From assembly GCA_964023275.1 (NCBI GenBank), contig OZ029915.1:12902712-12966711 (forward strand): a stretch of DNA of 64,000 bases, read 5' to 3'. Source of the stretch: Norana najaformis (lineage: Eukaryota > Annelida > Clitellata > Crassiclitellata > Hormogastridae). A program made the translations under genes and the position numbers. This document shows positions 50,801-63,231 of this stretch, one piece after another. Below the pieces are notes generated by a model that was given only the letters and a program-made list of their open reading frames with translations, ran no database searches and was not told the DNA's origin. Every line of letters starts with the position of its first letter. The stretch's first letter is position 1.

Positions 50801-53800
50801 CGACCTCATTCCACCAGAGGATGCTTGGCTGAAGAGAAGCGAAGACACGATTGTGATTGGCTGTTATGCTAGTCGCAAAACATGGCATCTCGTCTGCCAG
50901 GAGGGAAATTGGATCGGCGTTTTTGGAAACTGCTCTCAAGGTAAGATTTGAACAACAACAAATAACAGAAACATTTTTCTATGGGTGCTATGATTCGAAA
51001 ACAAATGTTCAGTTTCTAACTGATATACCAGAACTTGAAATCTGACGCAGAAGTGAAAGGGAAACGCATTAACTGTTATTTGTTGTTACATTCTGCGCGA
51101 ATTAAGATGTGGCTTTAACATTTCTTCTTCTTCTTTTCAACCGTCCTCGGTACGAGGGTTGGTCGCATTGTAGACGATTCTTTTCCATCCACTCCTATCC
51201 TCGGTTCCTCTCAGCAACTTCTCTGTGGCTATACCGGACCATTCGCTGATGTTGTCCATCCACCTCTTCCTTGGTCTTCCTCTTGCTCTTGCTCCCGGCA
51301 CTGTTCCTTGCATGATCTCCTTCTCCAAGCAATCACCCTGTTTCCTCATTATGTGTCCGAAGTACGACATCTTTCTTCTTTTGATTGATTCAAGTGGACT
51401 CCTTTCCACACCAGCCGTCTCCAGCACCCACTCATTTGTTCTTTTTTCTGTCCATGATATTCTAAGTATTTTTCGTATACACTTCATTTCAAATGCCCTA
51501 ATTCTATCCTCATCCCTCTTCTTGATTGTCCAGCTCTCACATCCGTACATCATTACTGGCCAAATCAGCGTCTTCATTAATTTTAACTTTGTGTGTACTT
51601 TGATGTTATGGCACTTCCACAATTTCATCAGTTCTGCTCCCGTTCCCTGTCCTCTTTTGCAATTCTTACTCTTATCTCCCTACTACACTCAGCATCTTCT
51701 GTCACGAGCGATCCCAAGTATGCGAACGCGTCCACTTGTTCTATCCTGATATCTTGCACCTTGATGTTACATTGTGCACCTGCCATTGCCATGCATTTTG
51801 TTTTCCCCATATTAACATTTAACATTTGGCAAGGCATATATACCATAACTTAATCTAACTTGCTCAATTTATTTAAATACTAAGATTGAAGCATAACAAG
51901 CTATGTGGGTCAAATTGTCTGCTTGATCAGCAAAGTAGCTGAACTTTTCAAACGCATTGTGACTCAGAAGGCAATTGCACATAAGATACGGCTTTGAGAA
52001 TGCAATTGCAGTTTATTTGTTATTTGATGACATGCATATTAGTAATACAGCCAGCAAAGAAGTTCACTTTAACAATTTAGTTCATCTATTGCTTAGGAAT
52101 TATAGCACCTGATCCAGTCCAAGAATTAGAGCAGATGAAAACAGAATCTTGGAGCGATGGACAAGGTACGTAATTGTAATTTGAGATCTATAAAGCGCCT
52201 CTAAGAGGATAAAAACTCAACAGAGGTGCTTCCGACCCGAAGGAGTAAAATCACTGTTAAACAGTACAGTCTTCAGACGCCTGCGGAACACTGAGAGGGG
52301 GAGAGAAAGGAGGTCAAGTCGCAATTCTCTCGGGAGACGATTCCAGCAAGTGGGACCAAGTAGGCGAGGCTTCTGGACTGGGCAGTAGCGGTGCGCATTC
52401 GAGGGACAAACAGGAGATCCTGAGTGGCTGGGCGAAGGGTGCTACGGCCCGGCAACGAGGAGACCAAAGTGCAGAAGTCAATGAGGTAAAGGGGAGCAGA
52501 GCCAAGAACACAATTACGCATGAGGGAGAGGATCTTAAAGTGGACACGCTGCTGGAAGAGTGTCACGAATATAAGACGAGATGTGGCCATATTTTGGAAT
52601 GCCCCCAATGAGACGAGCAGCAGAGTTGAGCACAGATTGCAGCTTATCAGTGTTGGCTAGCGATAGGCCGGTAAAGATGACGTTACCAAAGTCAACCCTA
52701 GTGCAAAAGAGGGCATGGACCAGAGTGGAGATAGCGTTGAAGGAAAGAGTATGACGAATGGTGTGGAGCTGACGAAGATGGTAAAAACAAGAGCGAGAGA
52801 CGCTGTTAACATGAGCAGACGGGGTAAGCTCCTGATCCAACACAACCCCGAGATCCCGGACCGTAGTAGAGAAGGAGATATCCGGAAATCTCTGGCGTAA
52901 GGAGGAGAGATAGGTTACGTAGGTTACGTAATGAACGCATGTACAGTAGGTCTATGCATGTATGTATTTGGACGTTAAGATTATCTCAACGACATAAAAT
53001 ACATATAAGCTTAGGTCTTATTGCAATGACATCGTTCAAATTATGTTTATCTGACGTCTAAATGAGTGCTTTCCTTAGAAATAATGTTGCAAACTTTCTA
53101 AAATTAATCGTCAAAGTTCTTTAAATGTCAGTGAAACTGTTTCAAAACATGAACAGAGAAAAAGCATTTCGAATTTATATGTCCACTCGAAGCTGTATGA
53201 CACGACGCATCATCCTCAAACTAGATTAGTACTTGGATATGTAGTCGTTCCTATATAAAAGTACCCAAACAAAAATTGTCCTGTCATTTGATTGTTGTGG
53301 CAGTGTTTCCGCCTCAGTCGAAAGATTCTTTGACTTTAAGATCACATTTCAGAGCTTATGCAAAGCTTTAAGGCTACTTTTGTACACTTGATTGTATTTT
53401 TATACATAGAGTGATATACTTGTTTTACTTAATTCTTTTAGTTTTGGCAATGGTTTCTATCGGTGGACTTACATTAGCTGTTTGCCTAGCAATTCTATGC
53501 GCAGCAGTCATTTGTTTACGAAGGTATGGTTTCAAAGCTATTTTTGTTTTAAAGTCATCACATGAGTCAAACACATTTTTGCTTTAATGTCACCATAACA
53601 ATCGGTTCTACTTTCAACATGAAACAACATTCATTTAGACGTATTCAGTTACTATTACACAAAGCCCAAGAAACAGCAGAATCAACTACAAATGAATTGA
53701 AGTCGTTTGTTTGGGCAATGTCACATTGTGCAAGAATAGTTTAACAGTAGTTTGGAACGACAACAATAGGACTGACGTTACTGAGTGACTTAATTAAAAA

Positions 53801-54438
53801 ATTAAGTCAGCGTAGGTGACATACTCCTGGAATGTTTAGGTTTACCTATCTGTGTGCTCATATACTTTCTTGTGCCGTGCCTTACAAATTAGTATTGTAC
53901 ATCAAAACAGTTTCTTTGCAGCCAATCCTTTAAAAGTAGGATTCTAACGTTTTTGTTTTTAAGAGACATTTGAGACCTCATCTATTATTTACTAACAGTT
54001 AAAATTTTCTGTTTACTGTCTAACTCTGAATCAGCATTTGATTTTGTACAGCATCCATCTATCATTTATTGTTGGGCTCTTGTCCGTACCGACATTTGAC
54101 ATTTTAAAGCACCCTTGAAGTAGCTTGCCGCTGACGATGCTGCATAATGTGTTATGATTACACTTACAATTACAATTGCAACCAGTGGCCTTGCCTTGTG
54201 GCTATATGGCTTTATGACAAATACTTTTAGAGTTTCAGCTAGAAAGAAGAAACAAGAGTACACGACCATCAATTACACCATTAGTTCCACAAGAAGGCAA
54301 CAAATGGATGAAATGAATCCAACAAATGCCACTGTACCAGAATTCATCAGAAACGGATTGCCTGACTTTGGTACACAACAACAGATGCCAACTTACTCGG
54401 TCTACGTTGGAGAAAATGGCTTAAATAATGTCGCTTAG
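47809..54438 (+). CDS. LCSR-D: lectin-CUB-sushi transmembrane receptor
   Basis: Predicted 434 residues. Exons: signal peptide 47809-47902 (hydrophobic IHFLSSLILLSTRLAAVL), lectin-like 48282-48596, CUB-like 49800-50183, sushi-like 50788-50940, stalk 52097-52165, transmembrane 53442-53523, tail 54231-54438. The lectin exon has SAVFGRMRIGRC, with F in place of the usual Y of the YGR motif. The sushi-like module is identical in protein sequence to that of LCSR-A from GCSDL to GNCSQ. The tail starts ARKKKQEYTTINYTISS and ends with PTYSVYVGENGLNNVA, giving four tyrosines, the most of any copy. An AATAAA at 54592 lies about 155 bases after the stop. Introns hold an RTE-like LINE (51124-51850) and an L2-like LINE (from 52170), the latter starting next to the stalk donor. 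Confidence 0.9.
48940..49052 (-). other. Unassigned exon-like segment, antisense in an LCSR-D intron
   Basis: The minus strand reads LPNYGWGHYGGGEGFYDLHE followed by EGEKTTGWPPFNIYFT without a stop. It is bordered by an acceptor-like accctag and a donor-like gttcgt. It is more GC-rich than its surroundings. I do not recognise it; it could be a captured exon or a mobile-element fragment. Confidence 0.3.
51124..51850 (-). mobile_element. RTE-like LINE 3' fragment
   Basis: The minus strand encodes the region after the reverse-transcriptase palm: KTKCMAMAG, FAYLGSLVTEDAECSREI, YGCESWTIKKRDEDRIRAFE, ILRISWTEKRTNEWVL and ARGRPRKRWMDNISEW. It is interrupted by a frameshift near 51628 and ends in an (AAG)n tail at 51124-51136. 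It is 5'-truncated and antisense to LCSR-D. Confidence 0.85.
52170..52915 (-). mobile_element. L2/CR1-like LINE 3' fragment beside the LCSR-D stalk donor
   Basis: The minus strand encodes RDLGVVLDQELTPSAHVN, then RSCFYHLRQLHTIRHTLSF and VHALFCTRVDFGNVIF, then the CR1/L2 C-terminus and the ataaagcgcctc 3' UTR. It is closely similar to the fragment at 24.9-25.5 kb. Its tail touches the donor gtacgt at 52166. It is antisense to the gene. Confidence 0.87.
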
Positions 54439-56026
54439 ATAACAGCAGTCTATCGAACCAATTCACGCTTTTATTGTCTCTTATATAATATCTGTCCTCG
54501 TATTGCACTGAAAGTGAACATCGTTTCTATGTAATGTTTTAAAATTTTATCAACTTCAAATTAAGTTAACATTTATAAAACTTGTAAGAGTAATAAATAT
54601 AAGGATGTAGAGTTTCGTTAGTTTTACATCGTATAATTGCCTGAAGTCGTCTCTTTGGCTACGTAGTCAATTAAACCTACTGACAATATCTTGCGTGTAG
54701 TTAATGCTACTTCATTACATTTAAATCTGCCGATCTGTCTCTGCTCCTTGCTTACCACTCACACCAACAATCATCTTGAATCATCTTGAATTATCTTGAA
54801 TCTTCTTGAATCAACTTACCAACCGTGTCACACCCGGACAGTTTTTGCCCCACCGGCGTTCGCGGTGGCCGGTCCAAAGCTTTGGAATTCACCGCCAAGT
54901 TCTCTGTTTTGTCAGTTTCTTAATGCAATTCAGGTCTAAACTTTAGATTCGTCTATTTCAATTTGCATACCAACCGTGACCTGACTTCTGATTTCCCTAA
55001 CATAGGACTTCGCCTTGGCTTATCTAACGGATTACGATTCTTGACTACGGTTTCACCCTAAACGACCGACGAATAATGTAGTGCTAATTATTATAACGGC
55101 GATATATAAGTCATTAGATTAGAATATTAAGCGTATACAGTGAACGGAGAAACCATCTATAAAATTTGCATTTCAATTAAGTACATTACGCCTCTAGCAT
55201 ACCAAATGTATCGTATTGCATGATCGAGTAAAACTGCAACAAAATGGATTACTGCAACTAACGGTGGTCACAAAATTCGCATTAATCGTAATAAGATGAA
55301 TGACCATTATTTCTTGGCTCTGCTGCAGAATTTAGTGCATCAGAATCGCTATTTTTCAATTCAACATCAAGCTCTATTATATTTTCAATTTAGGTTACTG
55401 TTATTTACAGAGTGTTAAAATTATTACATATAGGCCTAAGTTCTTTCCTTTGAAATGCCGCATACGTTTTCTCAGATCGATTTCCCTTTGCGTTTGTGAT
55501 CATCTTATTACGCCAGAAGGCAGACAAAACCATATGTTGCAATAATGCTACAATAACAGTGTCAAGCGCACAAACCGAGAAATTTTCGTAAATATCGCCG
55601 GTGAAATCCGAATTATAGTTGTACAGGACGCTGACCTGGGAATCACAAACAGAATGCTCACCAACATAACACCACAAATTTTATTATCTTTAAGAAAATT
55701 TAATGTCCAATGAGCTAGACCCCTAAAGAAAATGGTGCGGCGATTCCTAACTGTGCAATGTAATTTTTGGTTGGCCCCCGACCTAATAATGCAGCGTTTT
55801 CTTGGCGATGACTGTTGTCGAATCACCGGGCGCTTTGCTCCGATGGACGGATAGATGGACGAATGGATGGATGCGCGCAGTGTGATTCATTCTGCTAGTC
55901 ATTGTCTTGGACGATCATCAGCGACGGATGAACGCCAAAGCACCAGCCTCAGTCGGCGACGACAGGACCTGAACACCGTTTCGTCTACAGAAATAGACTG
56001 ATTTGTGATTTTGCAGACATTTTAGA
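54439..56026. other. LCSR-D to LCSR-E spacer
   Basis: It holds the LCSR-D 3' UTR, a decamer repeat (tcatcttgaa)n at 54770-54818 and a GATG-type tetranucleotide tract at 55843-55873. No gene is recognised, and the upstream motif found before the other copies was not found here. Confidence 0.5.
54770..54818. repeat. Decamer repeat (TCATCTTGAA)n
   Basis: Four imperfect units in tandem, downstream of LCSR-D. Confidence 0.85.
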
Positions 56027-56044
56027 ATGGGCTGCAAAAGAAAC

Positions 56045-59000
56045 ATGACGTTCAAAATTACAGATTATATAAATGCGACACTGATATGGCTACATCTGCA
56101 GCCAGGCTTGTCTTCGTACGTTGAAGCCGAAAAAGAACCAGGTAGCTTTTGCCTAATCTAAACTAATCTAGTCTAACCTGACGACTTCTAAGGAGTTACT
56201 CGTTAAATATTATCCATACGAGCCAACATTAGATCTAACCCACATTTGACGAGCAACTAACATGTTGATGATTCTCTTTTAATACCATTCATGACTATTC
56301 TGAGGTAAGCTTGTCGCATAGAATTAAGCCTGAGAGTTTTATTTTAGATCTTATTTTAATGACTGTTGTGAGGTTTTCAAATCGCTTCAAGTTGTCTATT
56401 ACTTTCTTAAATGTGACAATGCTGAATGTATCTGACAGCGATTCCATGTTTCGGCCTAACAGATTGCACATGTCTTCGGCATGCACATAGGCTACTTATA
56501 TTCCTGCAATGCTAACTAGTAGGCCTGCACTGCTAGCTCATGTATTTCAACCACCTGTTTAAAGCAAGCGGAAAACACCCCATTATTGAGACCCCATCAG
56601 CGGGTCTGTATTCATGTCTATCTCTGCATATATGTGACCATCTGTCCTCTACCGGTCATTGGACTATATTTAATTTATTATCACTTGAAATTTGAAGCTG
56701 CAATGGAAGAATACTGTATGTCGGAACCTTTTCAACCTCGATGTCTCAAGAATGACGTCTTACTAATGAAAAGCGCCACCTATGGTCGGATGCGTGTCGG
56801 TCGATGTGTAACGGCAGAAGAAGTCGATGCTCATCGGTTGCTGTCCGGCGATGATCCTCGTTTCCTTGGCTGTTCTGCCGATGTTTTGTCTCTGTTGGAC
56901 CGGAAATGCTCTGGAACTGCACAATGTGATATTCGATTGTCCGATATCGCAGCTGAAAATATCAAGCCTTGTTATCCCGGCCTAACTGTGTACCTTGAAG
57001 TCAGCTACGATTGTATCAGCAGTAAGTTCTAATATAAAAGCAGCAGATTTAATATTAAAGCCCTCCACAAATCCGTTAATCTATGAAAACTTATTAAATC
57101 GACATTAACTTTAAATTAGCCTGCTTATTGCTGCATTATGTATGCACTGTGTTTTATAAATTCGGGACATATAGAAAATTATATAAATCAATTATTTATC
57201 AATGAATTTATAACATTTTCTAGATTTAGTTAGCCAAAAGGATTTCTTCTTCTTTATGTTCTCTGCCCCTCGGCAGGTTCGTATGTCCAATGACGCCATC
57301 TTTCTCTGTTCTGTGCCTCTCTCTTCAGTCCACTGTATCCCTCCTCTGTCATCATCCAGTCCAGTAGCATTGCTCTTGGTCTTCCACGTGTTCTTTTCCC
57401 CTCCATTCTTCCTTCGATGACGTCTTTTAATAGGGTGTCCCCTCTCAGGATGTGGCCGATCCATTTTCTCTGTCGTCCGCGTATAGTGCCTATCAAGGAT
57501 CTTTTTTCCTCTACCAGCTGCAATATTTCTTCATTAGTTCTTCGCTCCTTCCAGCTGACTCTCTCCATTTTACGCCAAATCCACATCTCGAAGGCCTCTA
57601 GTCTTTTAATGTCCTCCTTCCGCATTGTCCACGTCTCTGAGCCATACTGGACGACACTCCATACCAATGTTTTAACCATTCTCTTTTTTAGCTTCCTGTT
57701 TAGACTGCCTCTGAGTAGCTCCCTCCTTTTATAAAATGCATCCTTTCCCATAGCTATCCTTCTTTTTATTTCCACTTGGCACCTTGCATCGTCCGTAACC
57801 ATACTTCCCAGATAGCAGAACTTCTCCACCCTTTCCAATTCTTCTCCATTTAACGTGATCTTTACATCCTTTTCATTTCCTTTGCTTACCCTCATGACCT
57901 TTGTTTTCTTTACATTTATTTTCATGTCGTAGTTCAATGATATCCTGTTTAATCGGTCCATCGTCCTTTGTAGGCCTTCTTGGCTGCCTGCTATCATCGC
58001 TTGATCATCTGCAAATCTCAGTGCTTTCACCATTTCCCCCCCCCACTTTTATCCCCTCATCCATCTCTTCCATCGTCTCTCTGATGATTTCCTCTATATA
58101 GATGTTGAATAGAACCGGTGACAGTGGGCATCCTTGCCTCACTCCCCTACCGATTTTTCCCGGTTCTGAGAATTCTCCATCGATTCTTATCTTCATTCTT
58201 TGTCCCATGTATAGATTTCCTATCAATCTTCTTTCTCTCCATTCCACTCCCATTCGTCTCAGTATCTTCATAAGAAAGATTAATGACTTCAGAGAAAAAT
58301 TTCAGAGCCAGAATTTGCAGAGTCTTCGGAATTTTACACTTTTCAGCAGCGGAGCTCACGGTACTGTAAATGTTATTGGATAACGAACGCTCATACTTCA
58401 TTATATCAACACTTCAATTCACCATTCAAGAGCCAAAAAATTACTCCTATAGACTACAAAATATATGGAGCTTTATGCTGGAAAACTGCTGAACATCTCG
58501 TTCGAGCCTGTGTTGCGGCAAGAGCACGTCAATTGCTTGTGACTTTGTTTCCTGGTCTAAGAAATAAAAATATTATATAAGTTATTAAACTTAAATAGTT
58601 ATGATACATGTTTTGGGATCCCAATTGTTTAAACACCGTATAGCTACTAGCACATATCTCTTGAACATTTTATCTTTAAGAGTTATTTGCACTTCCTTTG
58701 TACCTTAGACCGAAACTTACCGCAGTCATCTTGCTATTAAATCTGCCAAATGGTTCGCCTATTATGTAAGGTAATGGCTTACTCTCTTCATTATAATTTA
58801 ATTTTGAACATCTTTCGATGAACTTATTAAGTTTATTTTAAAATTAAAACACTTTAGTTGCAGACGAAGGGCGTTCGTGTATGTTGATCGCCTCAACGGA
58901 TCCAATCCATATAATCGGTTCATCTGTTTCAACGAGAATTTGTGGAACCAAAACTCAGCCCTGGGTTGTTGAGGCACCCGCTGGACAAAGAATTCGTATA

Positions 59001-61750
59001 AGTTTCCTAGATTTCATTGCATCGACTGAAGACGACAAGACAGCGCAAAGAAAACAGTCTTGCGCTGCTTATGGTGTCATCGTGGATAAGGCAGCCAAAA
59101 GGAATGTTTCTATTTGCGGAGGCGGCGAACGTAGAGCAAAAGACTTGCATGTATCAAGAGGAAATGAAATCAACTTAATTTTCAGCAATAAAAACGAAGA
59201 AGATCTTAGCGATGGCAAACGTTTTCTGCTGACTGTTTCAAGTTAGAGCAAATTTATAACTTTAATGCTTTCTGTCAAAATATAGGACTGGGTTGTTATG
59301 TTTTAAAGTAAGTCGTGATAATTCTAGATATTCATAATTTATCCGACAAACCTATATAAAATAGATCCTTTTAAAAGTGTTTATGAACAAAAAAGGTATA
59401 CTTTTTGAATAGTTTTAGCACTGAAAAGACGAATCATGCATATGTATAATATTACTAAACTACTGCTAAAATTTCAGTTGTAGATACTGATTGTATTATA
59501 GTCAGAACAAATAGATGCATTCCTGTTAACCGTTTCGCAGCTGTTGGTTGTTCGGATATCATTCCACCAGAAGATGCTTGGCTGAGGAGAAATGTTGATG
59601 CCATTGTGATCGGCTGCTATACGAGTCGCCAAACCTGGCATCTTAATTGTGAAGAAGGAAATTGGATTGGAGTTTTTGGAAACTGTTCACAAGGAGGTTA
59701 GATTCGTATGAATAGATCGGCATCATTCAAGTCGGACTGCATTAATTTCATTCATTGTCTTAGAAGATTACTTGGTAAAGACAATTTGAGAAACGAAATC
59801 ACACATTCGCGCTCTGATTGAAGTATTGCAGCTTGATTTAATGCAATACAATCAATCGCATATGTAGCGCTACTTTTCAACCACATTGGTTATTTACCAC
59901 ATGTCCTCAAGCCCAAGAATTCGAATAAATCCACCTCATTTGTCCAGCAGTTAGCAAAACAAAGAGTCAAGTTTAAAATTTCCGCCAGAGCAGAAAGATA
60001 TTTCAAAACTTCTGTCGCATTATCCCCCTAGAGAACTTAGCTATAGATGAGTACACTAACCGTACATCTGGGAAGATGGGTTGTTGGGAAAATTAGGCTA
60101 CGAGAGAGAACTGGCAACCCGCACTCATAAACCGAGGCTAAGAAATGAAAGCTTCATACCTATACCTGCCTCTCAGGGCGAGCTTAGGAAATGCTGTCCG
60201 TTTCGTTTTGTGACCTAGACACAAAGATAAACATTGTGGTTAAGCTTAGTATTTTATTTATTTATTTATTTAGACCATGCGAATACAACTCCATCCATGT
60301 ACATGGTGCAGGACGATTCAGATGATGGCCTGCATCTAACTCAAATAGCAACCGATTCGTCACTACTAAAGCTTCGCTGAAATGTTGAAATGTACTGTTT
60401 CAGGTATTGCAGCGCATTACCCCGTCGCCGAAATCGAACTGATTAACCGAGAATCTTGGAGCAACAGCCAAGGTAGGTTCGTTTGAACTGCGCAGCATCA
60501 TCCAATACCAGGTCGGCTGTCAACACGTTCTCCTAGATAATTAATATTACGTCATTAATATTCCTCGTGGTTTTCTGATATGCTGTGTTGCTACTCACTG
60601 ACTGTGACTCTTTGGCTGTCTGTTTTTTCATATCTCTCTCTACTCCATATTCTCCACTTTATTTACAGTATGTGGGTCTTGCGCCCTCCAGAATTTGAAG
60701 CTAAACCAATAGGTAATGTAACTAATAGTACTTGATTCTTTACAAAGGTAAGAAATGAGTGATTCAGACTACTGTATGAGTACTTCTAAAAGTCTGTCAG
60801 ATGTGGTCTAAATTCAGTTTGTCATAGATTCTGAGTGGAGCTCATTGTGTAAGAGAGGGCATTGAGAGAATTAATGATGTAGTCATTTATCGCTTATTTT
60901 GGCGCTACAGAAATTATCCTGATAGGTTTGTATGTGGTTGTTTTTGACTTATAGTTTTAGCCATCGTTTCCATTGGCTTACTCACAATGGGAGTATGCTT
61001 AGCAATTGCATGCATGGGAGCTATACTTTTTCGAAGGTAAGGTACTCAAACACGTGTGCAATTATGTAGTCTAATATAAAGATGTCTATTTCGATACTAG
61101 CATATCAATGTAGCCTGGGTTCACATCATCTGAAAATTTAATTATCTACTATAGTCACTTTACATTCATTAAAAAAGTTATCCATGTATTTGTTTATATA
61201 GCGTCTCTTGAATACTTTTTAAATGCGTTGATTACAGATTGTCTTCCGTCATTTTCATATTGCTAAGGGTGTTTTGCACAAAATCTAATTATATAGTTTT
61301 GAAATTAATCAAAGCTATCAAAGAGTTTCTCAAGCGCAGAGTACTGTGGCACCTTTTCTTTTATCCCTTTATTACAACCTCATGATTTCAACTGGTGATC
61401 CTTTGCGGTTTGCATTGAAGCTTGCAGCTTGATCTCATAATGAATAATAAATTATATCCTGCATATACAGCAGAATATAGTGCGCATTGTTTAATTTCTT
61501 GATGTTACAGTGTATTGATGTCATCCTAACAAAACGCGATTCAACTTGTTTTAGATTTTCTTTTTGGAGCAAGAAAAAACCCGATTTTTCAACGATTAAT
61601 TTACCGATTAGTTCAAGAAAAATTCGACAGATTGAGCAAAGGATTTCTCCCATTGACTTGATTGTCAACGACTTGCAAGCTCCGACTGCTGAGCAGGGAC
61701 CAACGTATTCAGTCTTCATTGGAGCCACTGACCTCACCAGCGTTGAATAG
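56045..61750 (+). CDS. LCSR-E: lectin-CUB-sushi transmembrane receptor
   Basis: Predicted 433 residues from ATG 56045, or 439 from an in-frame ATG at 56027. The later start gives a signal exon of 97 bases, close to the 91-94 of the relatives. Exons: 56045-56141, lectin-like 56698-57021, CUB-like 58864-59241, sushi-like 59541-59696 (one codon longer, donor moved to GGAG|gttaga), stalk 60404-60472, transmembrane 60955-61036, tail 61555-61750. The lectin has [12 protein letters not shown] and [15 protein letters not shown]. The helix is [20 protein letters not shown]. The membrane-proximal tail tyrosines of LCSR-D are replaced ([15 protein letters not shown]), but the distal PTYSVFIG is kept. 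The signal exon looks unlike the others, and no upstream motif was found. An RTE-like LINE sits in the intron before the CUB-like exon. Confidence 0.88.
57232..58275 (-). mobile_element. RTE-like LINE, 5'-truncated, reverse-transcriptase part
   Basis: The minus strand encodes [20 protein letters not shown], the catalytic [12 protein letters not shown] block, [46 protein letters not shown] and a [11 protein letters not shown] ending, with a GAA-rich tail at 57244-57251. One length change in a run of nine Gs (about 58036-58044) breaks the frame just before the catalytic block; otherwise the 259-codon frame is open, so the insertion is fairly young. It belongs to the same broad group as the fragment at 51.1-51.8 kb. 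Confidence 0.88.
60669..60712 (+). other. Possible alternative stop-containing exon in LCSR-E
   Basis: Bounded by a good acceptor (tttatttacag) and donor (AG|gtaatg), these 44 bases continue the frame after the stalk for fourteen codons ([14 protein letters not shown]) and then meet a TAG whose last base is the last base of the segment. Inclusion would yield a secreted ectodomain without the helix. It could also be chance; no other copy was seen to have it. Confidence 0.25.
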
Positions 61751-63212
61751 TTGATTAACATTAATCTGTCCTTTAAACTGAATGTAGTCTCGTGGCAGAA
61801 AGTCATGATGTCTTGATTGTGGCCTTTGTATTTTTTAAATGTCGCTTTATTATTGAATTTTGTCAGCTGAAACTGTCTGTACTTACATTATAGAGATAAT
61901 GAGATATCGTTCGCTGAATGTATAGTTTAGCATAATCGATTTTCAAGATCACGTCGTCAATTTGCTAGGTTCACCTGACAACTGCAAGCCTGCATTATGA
62001 CTCTCGATAGATGAAGTTGAACACAGCATGTGTCTGAAGAAGATGAATGAGTGCTAAATTTTTAAAATTTAATGTTATGATAAAATATTCATAATTTCTA
62101 ATTATTGCTCGACTTCTAATATATTTAGATATATAGATCTGCAGAACAATAGTTTTTTGCTGCCTAGCCCTATGACACGTTTGCATATCATGTCAAAACT
62201 GTCGTCAATAACCATAATCGTTGAGTTTTATTATAAGAATTCCGAGATTCTGATTATCGCACACTTTCAGATGTTCACGATATTTCCATAATAGCGAAGG
62301 TAGAATATAATCAAATACTGTAAATTAAAGACTCGTTTACTAAGCCTACTTGAAGCCACTGACGAATTTAAATGGCGTGTATCTGGTGTAATCCAATCTG
62401 ATCTTATCTATAATTTACTCGACGGGCAGCCAATGTAATGAATGCAATATGAGTGTAATATTTTGACATTAAGGGGTCTTTTCAATGGCTCTGGCCAGGG
62501 AATTCTTAACCATTTTATTTCTGCAAATCTCACTCAGTGATACCTATAAGAAGTGAATTGCAGTTGTGGAGTCTGTTAGAAATCAGAGCATTTACAGTCA
62601 TCACTGTGACGTTTTGGCTCTCTCTATACCATTGTCACGCCAAAAGCAAGAGATTTCTGTTTCCTATCGTGCATTGCCAAAGTTCTTCAGCACATACGAA
62701 GCAAACTTTAGACGGTGCCCACGATTTGTCCTGGTAACCAATCTTAATACCAAAGTAAGCAAATTACACATTTTCCCAAATAGGTTACAGTTTGCCTCTA
62801 TACTTCTTTATCTCAAACTTCCAACATATAAAAAATACCGGGACTGATTAAAGAATCTCTAATTGTCCTTATGACATCTGTTTCTTAAAATAAAACACAA
62901 ATAGGAAATCACTCATGCCAAACAAATTACTTGTTACTCGCTTAAAATCAACATTTTCTCCATTAAATTTATGTTTTGTGAAAAAACTTACGTAATAGAG
63001 TTACATATTTTGGACTTAGCATATGTAAATTGATAATACCGATAAATGTAATAAGACAATAAAACCGTTGGGACCTTTTATATTGCAGAAAATAGAAACT
63101 AGTAGTTGTAGAGCGGCGATTAAGCCTAAATCTGGAACTCCCAATTGAAAGAAACAGCTGAGAATCGTAAGCCTACAAATGATGTTCTATCAAAGAGTGG
63201 AGCAGTATATGG
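61751..63212. other. LCSR-E to LCSR-F spacer
   Basis: AT-rich sequence with no recognised gene. Two short open frames at 62537-62847 overlap each other and match nothing known to me. Confidence 0.5.
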
Positions 63213-63231
63213 TTTTGAGATGGTCCCTGAC
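63213..63231 (+). promoter_or_regulatory. Shared upstream motif of LCSR-F
   Basis: TTTTGAGATGGTCCCTGAC lies 278 bases before the LCSR-F start codon. Confidence 0.6.

Noticed and set aside
51225-51749. 174-codon open frame on the plus strand
   Set aside because: It is the reverse strand of the RTE-like LINE fragment.
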